32,299 bases of DNA, from positions 1 to 32,299 of IMG/VR virus record IMGVR_UViG_3300046733_000148; one strand, written 5' to 3'. The notes beneath the pieces were generated by a model that was not told the origin of the DNA, did not search any database, and saw only the letters and a program-made list of their open reading frames with translations. Numbering within the stretch: the first letter of the stretch is position 1; the number at the start of each line of letters is the position of its first letter. Both the position numbers and the translations under genes were made by a program. This DNA comes from a virus. Shown here in pieces: positions 16,133 to 22,966 of the stretch.

Positions 16133-17516
16133 CGGTTACAGGTGCTTCCGCAAACTGCCCGAGTGCCGTTACAGCGCCGTCAATCTCTGTGTGCGCCTGT
16201 GTAAGTAGCTCATCGTCAAGTAGCAAGTCTGCGATTTGCTTATCAACGGCTTTACTAAACGTCTCCGACCTAACGCCTGATAGTTTTGCTTTTTGCAAAT
16301 AGTTAAGTTCCTGCTCGTAGTCTCGGATGTCGAAGCTGTCGGGGTAGCTAATCTCTACCTCGTGCAGATTGTGACCTTGCCACGTACACCACAACTCCCA
16401 TAACTGCTCTTCAGCTAACTCTAGTATGTCAGCCTTCTCGGATAGCTTTGCGTTGAGCATTTGGAACTCTGTCTGCATAGCCACGCCTGACTGCGTCATT
16501 GCCTCTGTGCCGCGTACTGCGCCCATGTGAGCCATACGGTTAATGGACTCGATCTTGTCGTCTATAGAGGCTCTGATGGCGTCTAGGTTAGCCCCTGACG
16601 GTTGCATCTGGTACGGCTTCAGTGCCGCGTCCATATCATCGCTAATGTTGATGACCGCACCTGCGCCTGCACTAGCATCTGTGTCGTAAGTCTTAACCAG
16701 CGTCGGGTGGTTAGAGATTCGTATCAGTTGCTCGATTTCTGATAGCTCTTGGTAAATAGCCTGTTGCATATAGGCGATGTCGGAAATGTCAGATATGCCG
16801 ATACCGCGCACGACTGATCGGTTAGACGGTAAATGCACTGCGGGTATCTTGCCAATAGGGTTGTCGATCGTCTCGATAACGTTGGCCTCGTCACCGTGGT
16901 AGCGCACAAGCTGTATCTGCTCTTTGCTCCAGATGCGGAAGTACGTTTCTGTCGTCGTCCCGTCGATACGGTTTACTGACTCGCGCACCTTCATGTAGGT
17001 AAGCTCATGCCGACCGCTAGGCATCCGCTCATACTTCCAGTCGTAGACATTCTCAGGGGTTATGAGTGTGACGTATGGTCGTATCTCTTGCGCCAGCTCC
17101 TCTGCTCTTGTCCCTGCTGTAGATTGCGGCTTGTCGAGCATGATCCAGACGTGACCGTAAACGCTAGACCATATCTGCGCCTCGCGCATAAAGCTGTTGA
17201 AGTTTTGGCCGTCAAGGTTAGCGTCCTTTAGAAACGCCTCTAGGTCGGCACTGCCTTCCATCTGCTGGAAGTTACGAGTCGGCGGTACGCGCCACAGAAA
17301 CGACGAGTAAACGTGTACGACGTTACGGCAGTGGTTGTCTAGCGGTGTTAAGGCTAGGCGTCTGCTGTAGGCGTTCTTGTCCTCGTTAAGGTAGCTCGTT
17401 AGGTATGAGCCATCACGGTAGTCCTGCCCGCCCATGTACGAGCGCAGATAGAACTCCCATCGGTCTACATTGTTTTCGTAATCGGGGTGCTGGTACTCGA
17501 TATCTTCGTAATACAT
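16122..17516 (-). CDS. portal protein
   Basis: A 464-residue protein right after TerL. Features: an early RWEFYLRSYMGGQDYRDGSY, TPLDNHCRNVVHVYSSFLWR, a wing-like region with VYGHVWIMLDKPQ and LITPENVYDWKYE, then YMQQAIYQELSEIEQLIRIS and the helix-loop segment MTQSGVAMQTEFQMLNAKLS that matches the stem and tunnel region of portals. Twelve copies would form the DNA gate at a capsid vertex and dock the terminase. The ATG directly follows the TerL stop (TAAATG). Confidence 0.88.
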   Translation of the reverse strand: MYYEDIEYQHPDYENNVDRWEFYLRSYMGGQDYRDGSYLTSYLNEDKNAYSRRLALTPLDNHCRNVVHVYSSFLWRVPPTRNFQQMEGSADLEAFLKDANLDGQNFNSFMREAQIWSSVYGHVWIMLDKPQSTAGTRAEELAQEIRPYVTLITPENVYDWKYERMPSGRHELTYMKVRESVNRIDGTTTETYFRIWSKEQIQLVRYHGDEANVIETIDNPIGKIPAVHLPSNRSVVRGIGISDISDIAYMQQAIYQELSEIEQLIRISNHPTLVKTYDTDASAGAGAVINISDDMDAALKPYQMQPSGANLDAIRASIDDKIESINRMAHMGAVRGTEAMTQSGVAMQTEFQMLNAKLSEKADILELAEEQLWELWCTWQGHNLHEVEISYPDSFDIRDYEQELNYLQKAKLSGVRSETFSKAVDKQIADLLLDDELLTQAHTEIDGAVTALGQFAEAPVTDGQ

Positions 17517-18728
17517 TTACGTCCACCTCTGCGGTGCTGTTGGCTGATGCGCCTTTCTGATTGGGAATAGATACTCAACCGCATAGCCAAGTGCATCGTT
17601 CATGTGATCAAAGCCGTCCTTTTCTGGCTGGCTGGTGCCTTCCTTGTAGGTATGGCGTTCCAATGACTCAATCACCTTCTTGCACTTAGGGTCAACGTAT
17701 AACCGCCGCTGTCCATCGTTAGATAGTAAGCGACTGTTCACCGCGTTTATTCTGTCCCGTACTGCCGCATGAGAGTTTCGGACGCGTACCTCGAAACCAG
17801 CGTTTTGCAATATAGACAGATCAGTCCTGCCACCCGCACTCGTCTTACGCTGACGTGATGCAGGGTCAGGGTATATCACTATTGTACCATTTCCGTAGCG
17901 TTCGCGAAGCTCTGCGACCATCTCGTCTGTGTTACTGCCAAACATGACTATTTCGTCGAAGATGTGGAGCGTGTCTCCCTTGCGCGTCATGAGGACGGCA
18001 GACATCGGATCGAGGTTAAAGTCCATGCCTACATGGATGACAGAGCGGTCGCCATCGTGTCGCTTGACCGACTCCTCTCGCTTAAAGCCGTAGTAGATGA
18101 TGCCGCTATAATTCACAAACTGCGCTTCGTATTCCTGCTGGAATGTGCGCTCGTCTAGGTCTGCTTTAGCCGACTCTATTTCTGATGGTGCAACATTACC
18201 ACCTTGAATCGTTGTGTACTGATATGAGCGCCAACCGTCATCGCCGTCAACGCCTTTACCATACAGGTCATAAAAGTGATTGCGCCCTTTTGGTGTGCCA
18301 ATAAAAACAGCAGAGCCGATCCTGTCGCTCAGTGAAGGTCTTAGTACCTCGTACCATGCCTGCGGCCTCATATCAGCGAACTCATCAAGCACAACAAAGT
18401 CTAGCGACCGTCCGCGCAGGTTGTCGGGCTTCTCAGCGCCCTTGAGCGATATCGTCGAACCGTTTAGCAGGCTTAGTGTAAGTGCCGTTTCGTTAGTCTT
18501 GGCAATGTACTCAGGCGGTATTTGGCTGATTAGCATCTCCCACGCTATCTCTTTCGCCGCCTTATAAGTCGGCGCTACATACCAGACGTTCTGGTCTTTA
18601 GCCATAAGTGCGCGGTTAAGTATCTCTGCTGTGCTAAGGAATGTCTTGCCAAATCGACGGCCAGCCACGACAACACGAAATCGTGATGTGTCGTCAAATA
18701 TTTTAGTCTGCGGTTTCGTCAATATCAT
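17517..18728 (-). CDS. terL: terminase large subunit
   Basis: A 403-residue packaging ATPase-nuclease. Walker A is VAGRRFGKT (residues 21-29), Walker B FVVLDE (111-116), followed by the coupling motif IGTPKG (143-148). The RNase H-like nuclease half shows GMDF (D236), YPDP (D288) and DHMNDALGY (374-382), the three acidic clusters that bind metal. It pumps DNA into the prohead and cuts the concatemer. It overlaps TerS by 26 bases. At 403 residues it is compact but has both domains. The packaging type (pac or cos) cannot be read off, though the circularly permuted look of the contig would suit headful packaging. Confidence 0.95.
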   Translation of the reverse strand: MILTKPQTKIFDDTSRFRVVVAGRRFGKTFLSTAEILNRALMAKDQNVWYVAPTYKAAKEIAWEMLISQIPPEYIAKTNETALTLSLLNGSTISLKGAEKPDNLRGRSLDFVVLDEFADMRPQAWYEVLRPSLSDRIGSAVFIGTPKGRNHFYDLYGKGVDGDDGWRSYQYTTIQGGNVAPSEIESAKADLDERTFQQEYEAQFVNYSGIIYYGFKREESVKRHDGDRSVIHVGMDFNLDPMSAVLMTRKGDTLHIFDEIVMFGSNTDEMVAELRERYGNGTIVIYPDPASRQRKTSAGGRTDLSILQNAGFEVRVRNSHAAVRDRINAVNSRLLSNDGQRRLYVDPKCKKVIESLERHTYKEGTSQPEKDGFDHMNDALGYAVEYLFPIRKAHQPTAPQRWT

Positions 18729-19065
18729 CGCGTGTCAGCTTGATAACGACGGGCGGCAAATCCTGCGCTTCTGGTTGTGCTTCTTTCCAGCCTGCCTGTG
18801 TCTTAAGATAAAAAATTGCGGCAGTAGTGTTGCCCGAAGTCGCTTGACCAATGAGATTCTTAGCAACAGTTACAATGGCCCTAGCTTTTCCTTTTTTATA
18901 ATGTTCGGAAACCCGCTCATCACGTTTCATTATCTCGTGAAAAGTTGTTCGGCTCATGCCGAGGTAGTCTGCTATCTGTTCTTGATTCAACACAGACGCT
19001 AATGCGCTTATTTCGATAAGTTCATCGTCGGTCAACTGTCGCTTCGGCCTACCCCCTTTATTCAT
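18703..19065 (-). CDS. terS: terminase small subunit
   Basis: A 120-residue protein: a basic start KGGRPKRQLTDDELIEISAL, a helix-turn-helix QEQIADYLGMSRTTFHEIMK, a KKGKARAIVTVAKNLIGQA helix that fits an oligomerisation segment and the phrase NTTAAIFYLKTQAGWKE, very typical of TerS proteins (the FYLKxxxGW motif). It recognises the phage packaging site and regulates TerL. Its start overlaps the stop of the dioxygenase gene by 8 bases, so packaging and the modification cassette share one transcript. Confidence 0.9.
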   Translation of the reverse strand: MNKGGRPKRQLTDDELIEISALASVLNQEQIADYLGMSRTTFHEIMKRDERVSEHYKKGKARAIVTVAKNLIGQATSGNTTAAIFYLKTQAGWKEAQPEAQDLPPVVIKLTRDDIDETAD

Positions 19066-19843
19066 GCGGAGCCTGCTTATTTTTATCTTTGAAAGCGTCT
19101 AGCGCGTACCATACTAACGAATTACGATAGCCGCCTTTGTGCGTTGGTACGATTGGAGTAACTCCATGCATATTCCGCCAAGCAGGATAAACTAGCATCG
19201 AATCGTTAGCGCAGTTGATGGTAGTGTCGTAATCAGGCAAAAAGAGATTGCCGCCCTTGCTGTTTCGCCGCTTCGTAATGATGACGTTAAGAGCGCCCTT
19301 CACATTCAAGTTGTCACGATGTATCGCCGCCGCGATATTGTAATTACTAATCGAACTTGTGAATAAGTCACAGAAGCGCCATTCTTCAGGCACCGCTTTC
19401 TCCACGCTATTCTTGTGCGTTTCATAAAGCTCTTTAGATACGCTTTCGATTACTTCTAATGCGTTTTTGCCTGCAAGCGTCATCGCTTTAATAAACGTCG
19501 TTGCTGACTTAACGCCATGTACTGAACTGCGTGTAGCATACGACCTTCTCATATGCGGCTTAGGTGGAACCGAACCGATAATGCAAGAGTGTTGTAAGAC
19601 TGGTTTGCCCTGCAGTGAGCTAGAGCGCTTCATAACGCTCTTAGGCACTCTCGCAGAGTTAAGCTCGAAGTCTGCGATATCCGTTAGCTTCTTGAGCTTC
19701 TCTGGCATCTTCTCCAGATAAAACCCTATGGGCTTGCCGCCATTAACAAACAGTGCGTCGCCAGTGAAAGAGGGCGCTAACTCTTGCGGCTGATCGCCTA
19801 TCTTGTAAGCGTGAACGATTTGTTGAAGCTCGATTGTCTTCAT
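19058..19843 (-). CDS. 2-oxoglutarate/Fe(II) dioxygenase, TET/JBP-like
   Basis: A 261-residue protein if started at the ATG that overlaps the FkbM stop (ATGA, 19843-19840); a longer 277-residue form from 19891 is possible, with no good RBS for either. The C-terminal half shows a double-stranded beta-helix oxygenase: iron ligands in IHRDNLN (H175, D177), GGNLFLPDYD, then the distal MHGVTP (H226) and GGYRNSLVWY (R240, the predicted 2OG carboxylate ligand). The spacing, the GG(N)LxLP strand and HGVxP resemble the TET/JBP family, which hydroxylates the methyl group of thymine or 5-methylcytosine. Substrate is not shown; a protein or nucleotide target remains possible. It sits between an FkbM methyltransferase and TerS. 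Confidence 0.75.
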   Translation of the reverse strand: MKTIELQQIVHAYKIGDQPQELAPSFTGDALFVNGGKPIGFYLEKMPEKLKKLTDIADFELNSARVPKSVMKRSSSLQGKPVLQHSCIIGSVPPKPHMRRSYATRSSVHGVKSATTFIKAMTLAGKNALEVIESVSKELYETHKNSVEKAVPEEWRFCDLFTSSISNYNIAAAIHRDNLNVKGALNVIITKRRNSKGGNLFLPDYDTTINCANDSMLVYPAWRNMHGVTPIVPTHKGGYRNSLVWYALDAFKDKNKQAPHE

Positions 19844-20532
19844 CGAAAGCAGAACAAATTCGTACAGGCTGGAAACCAGTTTTTCGGCCATACTTCGTGT
19901 TCACGCGACTCATAGCAAATCTGCTTCCAAGCGCACTCAATGCGATAAATGTTTTTTTGTCTGTCGATCAAGCTCCACAGCCTTTTCAGGCTCGGGTCTA
20001 TGTCGAATGACCACTCATAAACTAGACGATCAAAAACGGCGCTAGTGTTTTCTAGTATTGGCATCTCTGCGCCTTCAATATCCATCTTACAGCAATCCTT
20101 GCCTTTAGCCTCCACCTCAAAATTTATCGCAGGTACTTTAATGCCTTTGTCATTCCATTTTTTGACAATGCTATTACGCCAGACATTGCCATTATTGCCG
20201 ATGAACAGGTGAACGCTTTTTGTGTCGTCATGCACTAATGCGGCTTGTTTAATATCAGCCTTGAATCCGTTCAGCTTGAGGTTTTTTTCGATCATCTCGC
20301 AATTGAATGGGTCAGGCTCGTATATAGTGGCTTTTGCGCCCTTAGAGATTGCCAATAATGAGAAGGCCCCCACATTGCCGCCACAGTCCATCCAATGCTG
20401 ATCTGGCTCAATCCTCATTCCTCGCTGTTGATAGACATTCGCCCCGATCACTTCCTCGAACGTTTTAAGATCGCTCATTCCTTCGCGGTGATAAAACTTT
20501 ATGCCTTTAATGCTATTTCGCTTGAGCTTCAT
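19840..20532 (-). CDS. FkbM-family SAM-dependent methyltransferase
   Basis: A 230-residue Rossmann methyltransferase. Motif I is WMDCGGNVGAFSL (47-59), the acidic end of strand 2 is IYEPDP (70-75), followed by EMIEKNLKLNG, and a late CCKMDIEGAE (147-156) is the FkbM-family signature. FkbM enzymes methylate hydroxyl oxygens on sugars, polyketides or other small groups. The start at 20532 is chosen because GGAGAAGG sits 6 bases upstream; it lies inside the last codons of the ParB-domain gene, and a longer frame from 20586 would overlap that gene by 74 bases. It overlaps the dioxygenase by an ATGA junction. Together they may form a hydroxylate-then-methylate pair, which is inference. Confidence 0.8.
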   Translation of the reverse strand: MKLKRNSIKGIKFYHREGMSDLKTFEEVIGANVYQQRGMRIEPDQHWMDCGGNVGAFSLLAISKGAKATIYEPDPFNCEMIEKNLKLNGFKADIKQAALVHDDTKSVHLFIGNNGNVWRNSIVKKWNDKGIKVPAINFEVEAKGKDCCKMDIEGAEMPILENTSAVFDRLVYEWSFDIDPSLKRLWSLIDRQKNIYRIECAWKQICYESREHEVWPKNWFPACTNLFCFR

Positions 20533-21133
20533 GTCTTGCCTTCTCCGCTTTAAGGTGTTGGATGAGCATATCTCCGACATAGGCATCTTGCTGTCGCCAC
20601 CACTTTACAAGCTCTTGAGCTTCTTCATAATGCTCTGGCAGAAACTCTATTTGAATGGCTTTCCTAACGCCGTCTGTCATGGCTTGCATTTCATCGGCAA
20701 GGTTATCATCATTTAAAATGCTGTAATCAGGCGTTGATGCGAATTCTGGCAACTCATCGAAGCCTAATATCTCTAGATCAAAGTCTAGCTCCATAAGGCG
20801 CTCTAGCTCTACAGATAGCTTTTCGTCATCCCATTCACTATTTAGAGCTAAATTATTATCGGCAATAACATATGCCTTCTTCTGCGCCTCTGTTAGGTTT
20901 TCGAGAGTAATCGTAGGAACCTCTAGCAGACCTAGCTTCTGCGCCGCCAGTAGCCTGCCATGCCCTGCTATTATCGTCTCGTGATCATCTATTAAAATCG
21001 GGTTGTTGAATCCGAACTCGTTTATACTCGCGGCTATCTGGGCAACTTGAGTTTCAGAATGCTTGCGCGAGTTCATGGCATACGGAATCAGGTCGTTTGT
21101 CGGGATGTACTCAATTGATAGGTTCATAGTCAT
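20513..21133 (-). CDS. ParB-domain protein (phage/methylase-linked type)
   Basis: A 206-residue protein. Residues ~8-75 are a ParB N-terminal (ParB/Srx fold) domain: IPTNDLIPYAMNSRKHSETQ, ASINEFGFNNPILIDD, TIIAGHGRLLAAQKLGL. The GHGR (57-60) takes the place of the GERR box that binds CTP in chromosomal ParB. This variant, followed by LTEAQKKAYVIADNNLALNS, is the type usually fused to or placed next to DNA methyltransferases in phages; here the methylase half is absent and an acidic alpha-helical C-terminus follows. No parS-binding HTH is visible. The start couples by ATGA overlap to the small gene upstream. Confidence 0.85.
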   Translation of the reverse strand: MTMNLSIEYIPTNDLIPYAMNSRKHSETQVAQIAASINEFGFNNPILIDDHETIIAGHGRLLAAQKLGLLEVPTITLENLTEAQKKAYVIADNNLALNSEWDDEKLSVELERLMELDFDLEILGFDELPEFASTPDYSILNDDNLADEMQAMTDGVRKAIQIEFLPEHYEEAQELVKWWRQQDAYVGDMLIQHLKAEKARHEAQAK

Positions 21134-21330
21134 ATAGGTGATGGGATACTCTCAGCCCACAAAAGGCCATGAGATTTCCCGTCTCTCACTTCTCCGCGTT
21201 GGATATCTTGGTCAGACATAGGGTATGTCTCTACTGCCCCGTCATCAAATGCGACAAGGTACGTTCCTTCATGTCTCGGCATACCGCCCTGAACTACAGG
21301 ACGCCAATCTATAGTTACTATCTGCAACAT
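21130..21330 (-). CDS. small protein, DUF551-like, first gene of the late operon
   Basis: A 66-residue protein starting MLQIVTIDWRPV. It has W-x-P-V near the start, then HEGTYLVAFDDGAVETYP and a final HGLLWAESIPSPI, a pattern (W...P...G.YLV...DG) reminiscent of the DUF551 group of small phage proteins, function unknown. I chose the ATG at 21330 because the predicted -10 box overlaps the upstream ATG (21387), which therefore should not be on the mRNA. The last G run of the leader repeat (GGGGGAC, 5-6 bases before ATG) would serve as RBS. It is coupled to the ParB gene. Confidence 0.6.
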   Translation of the reverse strand: MLQIVTIDWRPVVQGGMPRHEGTYLVAFDDGAVETYPMSDQDIQRGEVRDGKSHGLLWAESIPSPI

Positions 21331-21337
21331 ATAGTGT

Positions 21338-21385
21338 CCCCCGAAGTCACCCCCGAAGTCACCCCCGAAGTCATTCCCGAAGTTC
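21338..21385. repeat. 12-bp tandem repeat, four units, G-rich on the minus strand
   Basis: Units CCCCCGAAGTCA at 21338-21349, 21350-21361 and 21362-21373 are identical; a fourth, degenerate unit (TTCCCGAAGTTC) fills 21374-21385. On the transcribed minus strand this gives four G runs (GGG, then three GGGGG) separated by 9, 7 and 7 bases. It lies between the predicted late promoter and the first late start codon, so it is either a 5' leader structure or an operator array. Confidence 0.85.
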
Positions 21386-21413
21386 ATTATACATAATATT
21401 GTGGTTATGCAAA
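21386..21413 (-). promoter_or_regulatory. putative late promoter TTTGCA-N16-TATAAT
   Basis: On the minus strand -35 TTTGCA (21413-21408) and a perfect -10 TATAAT (21391-21386) are separated by 16 bases. The -35 overlaps the T tract of the upstream terminator, so the boundary between early and late transcription is compact. The -10 context TGTATAAT and the N16 spacing are shared with the small RNA promoter at 26069-26096. Confidence 0.65.
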
Positions 21414-21435
21414 AAAAAGCCCGCACTAAGCGGGC
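21411..21435 (-). terminator. intrinsic terminator of the early operon
   Basis: On the minus strand GCCCGC TTAGT GCGGGC (21435-21419) is followed by eight T (21418-21411). It is a textbook Rho-independent terminator, 11 bases after the stop of the last early gene. Confidence 0.93.
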
Positions 21436-21446
21436 AACTCACAAAG

Positions 21447-21662
21447 CTACGGATCGTAGCGGATAATTTCGAGCGGTGGTTCGTCGTTCGTTCTTAGCTT
21501 TACCACCCTAAAGTCTGACAGTACGGCGGCGTCTTCCTGCCACCTCTTAGACATGGACTCTGCCGCTCTAAGGGCAATAATCCAGTCTTCAGTATCCTCA
21601 TCACTCAGCGACGCAAGTCTCGTCATAAACGCCTCTAAAGTCAGGGTGTCCGTCCTGCCCAT
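21447..21662 (-). CDS. unknown small acidic/helical protein, last gene of early operon
   Basis: A 71-residue protein from 21662 (GGGAG 7 bases upstream), or 59 residues from an internal ATG at 21626 that also has a fair RBS (AGAGG). It reads LSDEDTEDWIIALRAAES, then DFRVVKLRTNDEPPLEIIRY. I do not recognise it. It overlaps the previous gene by 26-62 bases depending on start and is followed directly by the early terminator. Confidence 0.5.
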   Translation of the reverse strand: MGRTDTLTLEAFMTRLASLSDEDTEDWIIALRAAESMSKRWQEDAAVLSDFRVVKLRTNDEPPLEIIRYDP

Positions 21663-21816
21663 CTGTTTTCTCCCACAACTCTACGAACTCGCAGTAAATG
21701 TCTTGCTGTAAGACTGCCTCTTCGTAGTCACCCTGCCCTGCTATCCCGAATGCAAACAGGACTAGCACTATCCCTATTATCAGAACCGCATACGCGTCCG
21801 TTGATAAGTCCCTCAT
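21601..21816 (-). CDS. small single-span membrane protein, unknown
   Basis: A 71-residue protein with a hydrophobic helix at residues ~9-27 (AYAVLIIGIVLVLFAFGIAG) followed by a hydrophilic, mostly acidic tail with two cysteines (QQDIYCEFVELWEKTDG, then DETCVAE). An RBS (AGGGATATTT) precedes the ATG, inside the C-terminal codons of the sigma-region-4-like gene. It predicts an inner-membrane protein with the tail on the periplasmic or cytoplasmic side undetermined. It could take part in superinfection exclusion or host membrane takeover, but nothing in the sequence proves this. Confidence 0.6.
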   Translation of the reverse strand: MRDLSTDAYAVLIIGIVLVLFAFGIAGQGDYEEAVLQQDIYCEFVELWEKTDGQDGHPDFRGVYDETCVAE

Positions 21817-21952
21817 AAATATCCCTCACTTTACTATTGTTGCGCAACTTATTTAAAGCCGCTTCCTCGATTTGTCTTACACGCTGACGGCTGATGCCAA
21901 GCTCTGCGGCTATCTCAGCGTAGGTCATCTTCTCTACGAATTTGCTGTCCAC
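21728..21952 (-). CDS. sigma-70 region 4-like HTH protein
   Basis: A 74-residue protein with GTG start (GGGGG 4 bases upstream). Its first half is nearly a free-standing sigma-70 region 4.2: MTYAEIAAELGISRQ and GISRQRVRQIEEAALNKLR, the HTH that reads -35 boxes, lacking regions 1-3. The remainder (residues ~38-74) is polar and may be poorly folded. Phage proteins with only this module can act as transcription activators or as partners that alter sigma choice. Its location, next-but-two from the early/late boundary, makes it a candidate controller of the late promoter. It could instead be a simple DNA-binding repressor of the same fold. Confidence 0.7.
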   Translation of the reverse strand: MDSKFVEKMTYAEIAAELGISRQRVRQIEEAALNKLRNNSKVRDIYEGLINGRVCGSDNRDSASPVCIRDSRAG

Positions 21953-21999
21953 GCTACCCCCGTAAAGTCCGCTTATACAAAGTTAATCTCTAGTAAGCC

Positions 22000-22206
22000 C
22001 TAATATGGGCCGCTTGAGTATTCGTACCAAGTGCCACGCTTGCCAAGCCATAGGCTGTACTTGAAACCGCAATCAGTTTCAATTCGCACGTGAGTCCGAC
22101 GCTCCTCATACATTGAGCTTACGGGCCAGACTGCCTTGTGACCTCCAGTTGCAATTTCTTTAGCAATGGCGCGTTCTTGCGATGGCGTTAAGTGAACTTC
22201 TGTCAT
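22000..22206 (-). CDS. unknown 68-residue protein with its own duplicated leader
   Basis: The product reads MTEVHLTPSQERAIAKEIAT, then RRTHVRIETDCGFKYSLWLG and TWYEYSSGPY. The N-terminus is a helix, the rest looks like a small beta sheet rich in aromatic residues. I do not recognise the family. What stands out is its 5' region: promoter, hairpin and RBS (GAAGGGAGA) nearly identical to those of the plus-strand gene at 28109, so both are probably made at the same time and strongly. Confidence 0.6.
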   Translation of the reverse strand: MTEVHLTPSQERAIAKEIATGGHKAVWPVSSMYEERRTHVRIETDCGFKYSLWLGKRGTWYEYSSGPY

Positions 22207-22211
22207 GTCTG

Positions 22212-22280
22212 TCTCCCTTCGTCAGTGGCTGTGTCCCCAGCCGATGAAAGAAGTATTGACCAACTAATTAACATTCGCAA
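22212..22280 (-). promoter_or_regulatory. promoter plus leader hairpin (module copy 1)
   Basis: On the minus strand: -35 TTGCGA (22280-22275), 17-base spacer, -10 AATACT (22257-22252), then a leader with stem-loop GGCTG-GGGACA-CAGCC (22242-22227) and the RBS GGGAGA (22217-22212), 6 bases before the ATG at 22206. Positions 22248-22212 match 28066-28102 at 36 of 37 bases, with the same 15-base offset from -10 to the hairpin. Confidence 0.75.
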
Positions 22281-22282
22281 GC

Positions 22283-22306
22283 ACTTTTTTATCTTTTTTT
22301 GATAAT
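22283..22306. repeat. AT-rich inverted repeat TTATC-N7-GATAA
   Basis: The stretch at about 22289-22305 reads TTATC, seven T, GATAA on the plus strand, directly upstream of the -35 of the leader promoter. It may be an UP-like element or an operator. A similar AT-rich stretch (GATAATTATTTTTC) precedes the copy at 28 kb. Confidence 0.45.
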
Positions 22307-22351
22307 TAATGAGGGAGAGTTTCGTTGCCTTGTTAGGCGAGGGCAGATTAA

Positions 22352-22540
22352 TTACCCGTAGTGGCGGGCAATCTCTGCTATGAAGTGGTCTTGGCTAGGC
22401 TTTCGACAAAGTAGCTTCAGGTACTCTTCCTCGCTTACACCTCTGTCTCTGCCTAATCGCTCAAGTAGCTTTTGGATTCTGTCAGTAACGACGATGTGAT
22501 GCCGCTCTGCAAAATACTGCCGTTGGCTTTGTACACACAT
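22352..22540 (-). CDS. unknown 62-residue helical protein
   Basis: The start at 22540 is fixed by GGAGGT 5 bases upstream. The product (MCVQSQRQYFAERHHIVVTD, then RLGRDRGVSEEEYLKLLCRK) is mostly helical and basic. The second half, LERLGRDRGVSEEEYLKLLC, looks like a ribbon-helix-helix or small HTH-like helix pair but without a convincing family signature. It has its own extended -10 promoter just upstream, separate from the preceding gene. Confidence 0.55.
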   Translation of the reverse strand: MCVQSQRQYFAERHHIVVTDRIQKLLERLGRDRGVSEEEYLKLLCRKPSQDHFIAEIARHYG

Positions 22541-22564
22541 AACAACCTCCATAGTTGCCCCGTC

Positions 22565-22573
22565 ATTATAGCA
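22565..22573 (-). promoter_or_regulatory. putative extended -10 promoter TGCTATAAT
   Basis: On the minus strand TGCTATAAT (22573-22565) is a perfect extended -10 element, in the last codons of and just behind the HNH gene, about 25 bases before the next ATG. No good -35 is seen, as expected for this promoter class. The lysis promoter at 30849-30857 has the same form (TGATATAAT). Confidence 0.6.
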
Positions 22574-22582
22574 CAGAGGCAA

Positions 22583-22966
22583 TCAGTTATACGAAACCAT
22601 CACGTATTCTGGATTTTGTTCCTTGCGTTTAATCTCTTCTCGGTAGTGCTTGGCTATTTCATCGCGGGTGGCTTTGTTGTCCTTCATGATGCCGCGAGAC
22701 TTTTCCCGCAGTATCTCCATGTGACCCTCGCCGAGGTATGAATTGCAGAAGTCGGCAAACATGATTGGCGACTCGGTAAACAGACGATGGCAGGTGTAAC
22801 AGCCAGTAAGCAAGTTATCTAGTGAGTAGCGAACGACCTTGTTTCTGCGACCATAGATGTGCATGGCCTGATTCGTTTCTGTGTTGCCACAACGGACACA
22901 AGCGCCGTCGCGTAATCTGACTGCCTTACTGCACCATATGTCGGCGTTCGTTCGCTTTATTGCCAT
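22583..22966 (-). CDS. NinG / HNH-like nuclease
   Basis: A 127-residue protein with the start chosen at 22966; a longer GTG-started frame adds 10 residues. It has CVRCG (C23, C26), then H36 in MHIYGRR, N51 in YSLDNLLTGC, and C56-x-x-C59-H60. This is the order of a treble-clef HNH nuclease with two zinc knuckle pairs, and the GRR...R..N..LL.GC.tCH layout is that of the lambda NinG (Rap) group of recombination endonucleases. It is likely a structure-specific or nicking enzyme in recombination or packaging; which one cannot be decided. Basic C-terminal helices (AKHYREEIKRKEQ) may bind DNA. Confidence 0.65.
   Translation of the reverse strand: MAIKRTNADIWCSKAVRLRDGACVRCGNTETNQAMHIYGRRNKVVRYSLDNLLTGCYTCHRLFTESPIMFADFCNSYLGEGHMEILREKSRGIMKDNKATRDEIAKHYREEIKRKEQNPEYVMVSYN

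Noticed and set aside
21331-21426. Longer form of the 66-residue late protein with a GDFGGDFGGDFGG stretch
   Set aside because: The glycine-rich part is the translated 12-bp repeat; the predicted promoter -10 lies over the upstream ATG, so this part is more likely untranslated leader.
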